A stretch of DNA of 64,000 nt, taken from the NCBI RefSeq assembly GCF_000374825.1, contig NZ_KB895383.1:1-64000 (forward strand), read 5' to 3'. Below are positions 63,839 to 64,000 of this stretch, piece after piece (positions within the stretch are counted from its first letter, which is position 1; every line of letters starts with the position of its first letter). The notes below the pieces were generated by a model. It did no database searches. It saw nothing but the letters and a program-made list of their open reading frames with translations, and was not told the origin of the DNA. The DNA comes from Paenibacillus sanguinis 2301083 = DSM 16941. Its GTDB lineage: Bacteria; Bacillota; Bacilli; Paenibacillales; Paenibacillaceae. The position numbers were made by a program, and so were the translations under genes.

Positions 63839-64000
63839 CTGATTCTGTGGGCAAGTTGCTTGCCTGCGGTCTGCTCACACTTCCTTTCCCGCGTTGCTTC
63901 TCCAAATAGATGCCTCTCCATGGGTAGCATAGATATTTCGCCAACGATATAAGCCTTTCTTTGGCTTTTCGTGCCGCATCCACCTTAAATTCTGAGGCGT
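63819..64000 (-). CDS. Partial unrecognised frame entering from the right edge
   Basis: An open frame of 59 residues on the minus strand with no start in the window, ending at TAA in the loop of the 63802-63838 hairpin. The sequence (SEFKVDAARKAKERLISLAK, YLCYPWRGIYLEKQRGKG) looks protein-like but matches no family I can name. A shorter frame is also open here, so it may be spurious. A transposase tail is possible because of the flanking inverted repeat. Confidence 0.25.
   Translation of the reverse strand, partial: ASEFKVDAARKAKERLISLAKYLCYPWRGIYLEKQRGKGSVSRPQASNLPTESERVSQK

Noticed and set aside
1-64000. CRISPR arrays, tRNA or rRNA genes, prophage or complete insertion sequences
   Set aside because: None seen: no regular spaced repeats, no tRNA-like cloverleaf or CCA ends noticed, and no transposase or integrase genes.

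Overview
The window is a chromosomal segment of a spore-forming Bacillota, most likely Paenibacillus or a close relative. The reasons are the gene order, which follows the Bacillus subtilis rimP-to-ricA region with Paenibacillus-like departures (yajQ and rimO between ymfM and pgsA; no asd next to dapG), the sporulation and germination genes (dpaAB, tepA, sleB, spoVS, an FtsK/SpoIIIE translocase), frequent TTG and GTG starts after strong AAGGAGG ribosome sites, and promoters resembling the sigma-A, sigma-E, sigma-G, sigma-H and sigma-K types. I see no rRNA, tRNA, CRISPR array, prophage or intact insertion sequence.

Layout. 1-11.6 kb: translation and RNA-metabolism block rimP-nusA-rnpM-ylxQ-infB-rbfA-nrnA-truB-ribF-rpsO-pnp. 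11.7-26.7 kb: sporulation and cell-wall block with a YlxY-type deacetylase, an M16 protease, dut, dipicolinate synthase dpaAB, lysine/DAP genes dapG-dapA, RNase J, tepA-ylzJ, ftsK, a DUF6544-like gene and sleB. 26.8-30.6 kb: the ymfF-ymfH-ymfI group linked to EF-P modification, plus ymfJ. 30.8-46 kb: ymfK, ymfM (RodZ-like), yajQ, rimO, pgsA, cinA, recA with a LexA box, recX, rny, ymdB, spoVS, an M19 dipeptidase and korAB. 46.2-58 kb is the accessory part, lying between korAB and miaB: a PduL-like acyltransferase, a DUF421 membrane protein, a catabolic-looking cluster (FAD oxidoreductase, 12-TM-type transporter, hydantoinase/oxoprolinase-like ATPase, HExxH protein, RpiR regulator), a YceI protein and a two-component system. 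58.5-63.7 kb: miaB, ricA, a PaaI-type thioesterase and a Nudix/NAPRTase pair for NAD salvage. The right edge holds a large inverted repeat and a partial unrecognised frame.

The most unusual signals are outside the genes. A family of modular intergenic repeats (1-114, 7570-7800, 26665-26770, 49484-49649) is bounded by inverted GTTCAAAAAGTC ends. It carries small hairpins whose stems differ in sequence between copies but keep pairing, each followed by a CGGAAGCATG-like box; a solitary hairpin-plus-box lies at 61195-61227. All four copies point the same way and sit just upstream of a gene. Other notable points are ymdB apparently starting at an ATC codon, a terminator-like hairpin whose right arm is the ribosome site of ftsK, a structured stretch before recA, and an uncharacterised HExxH protein in the catabolic cluster.
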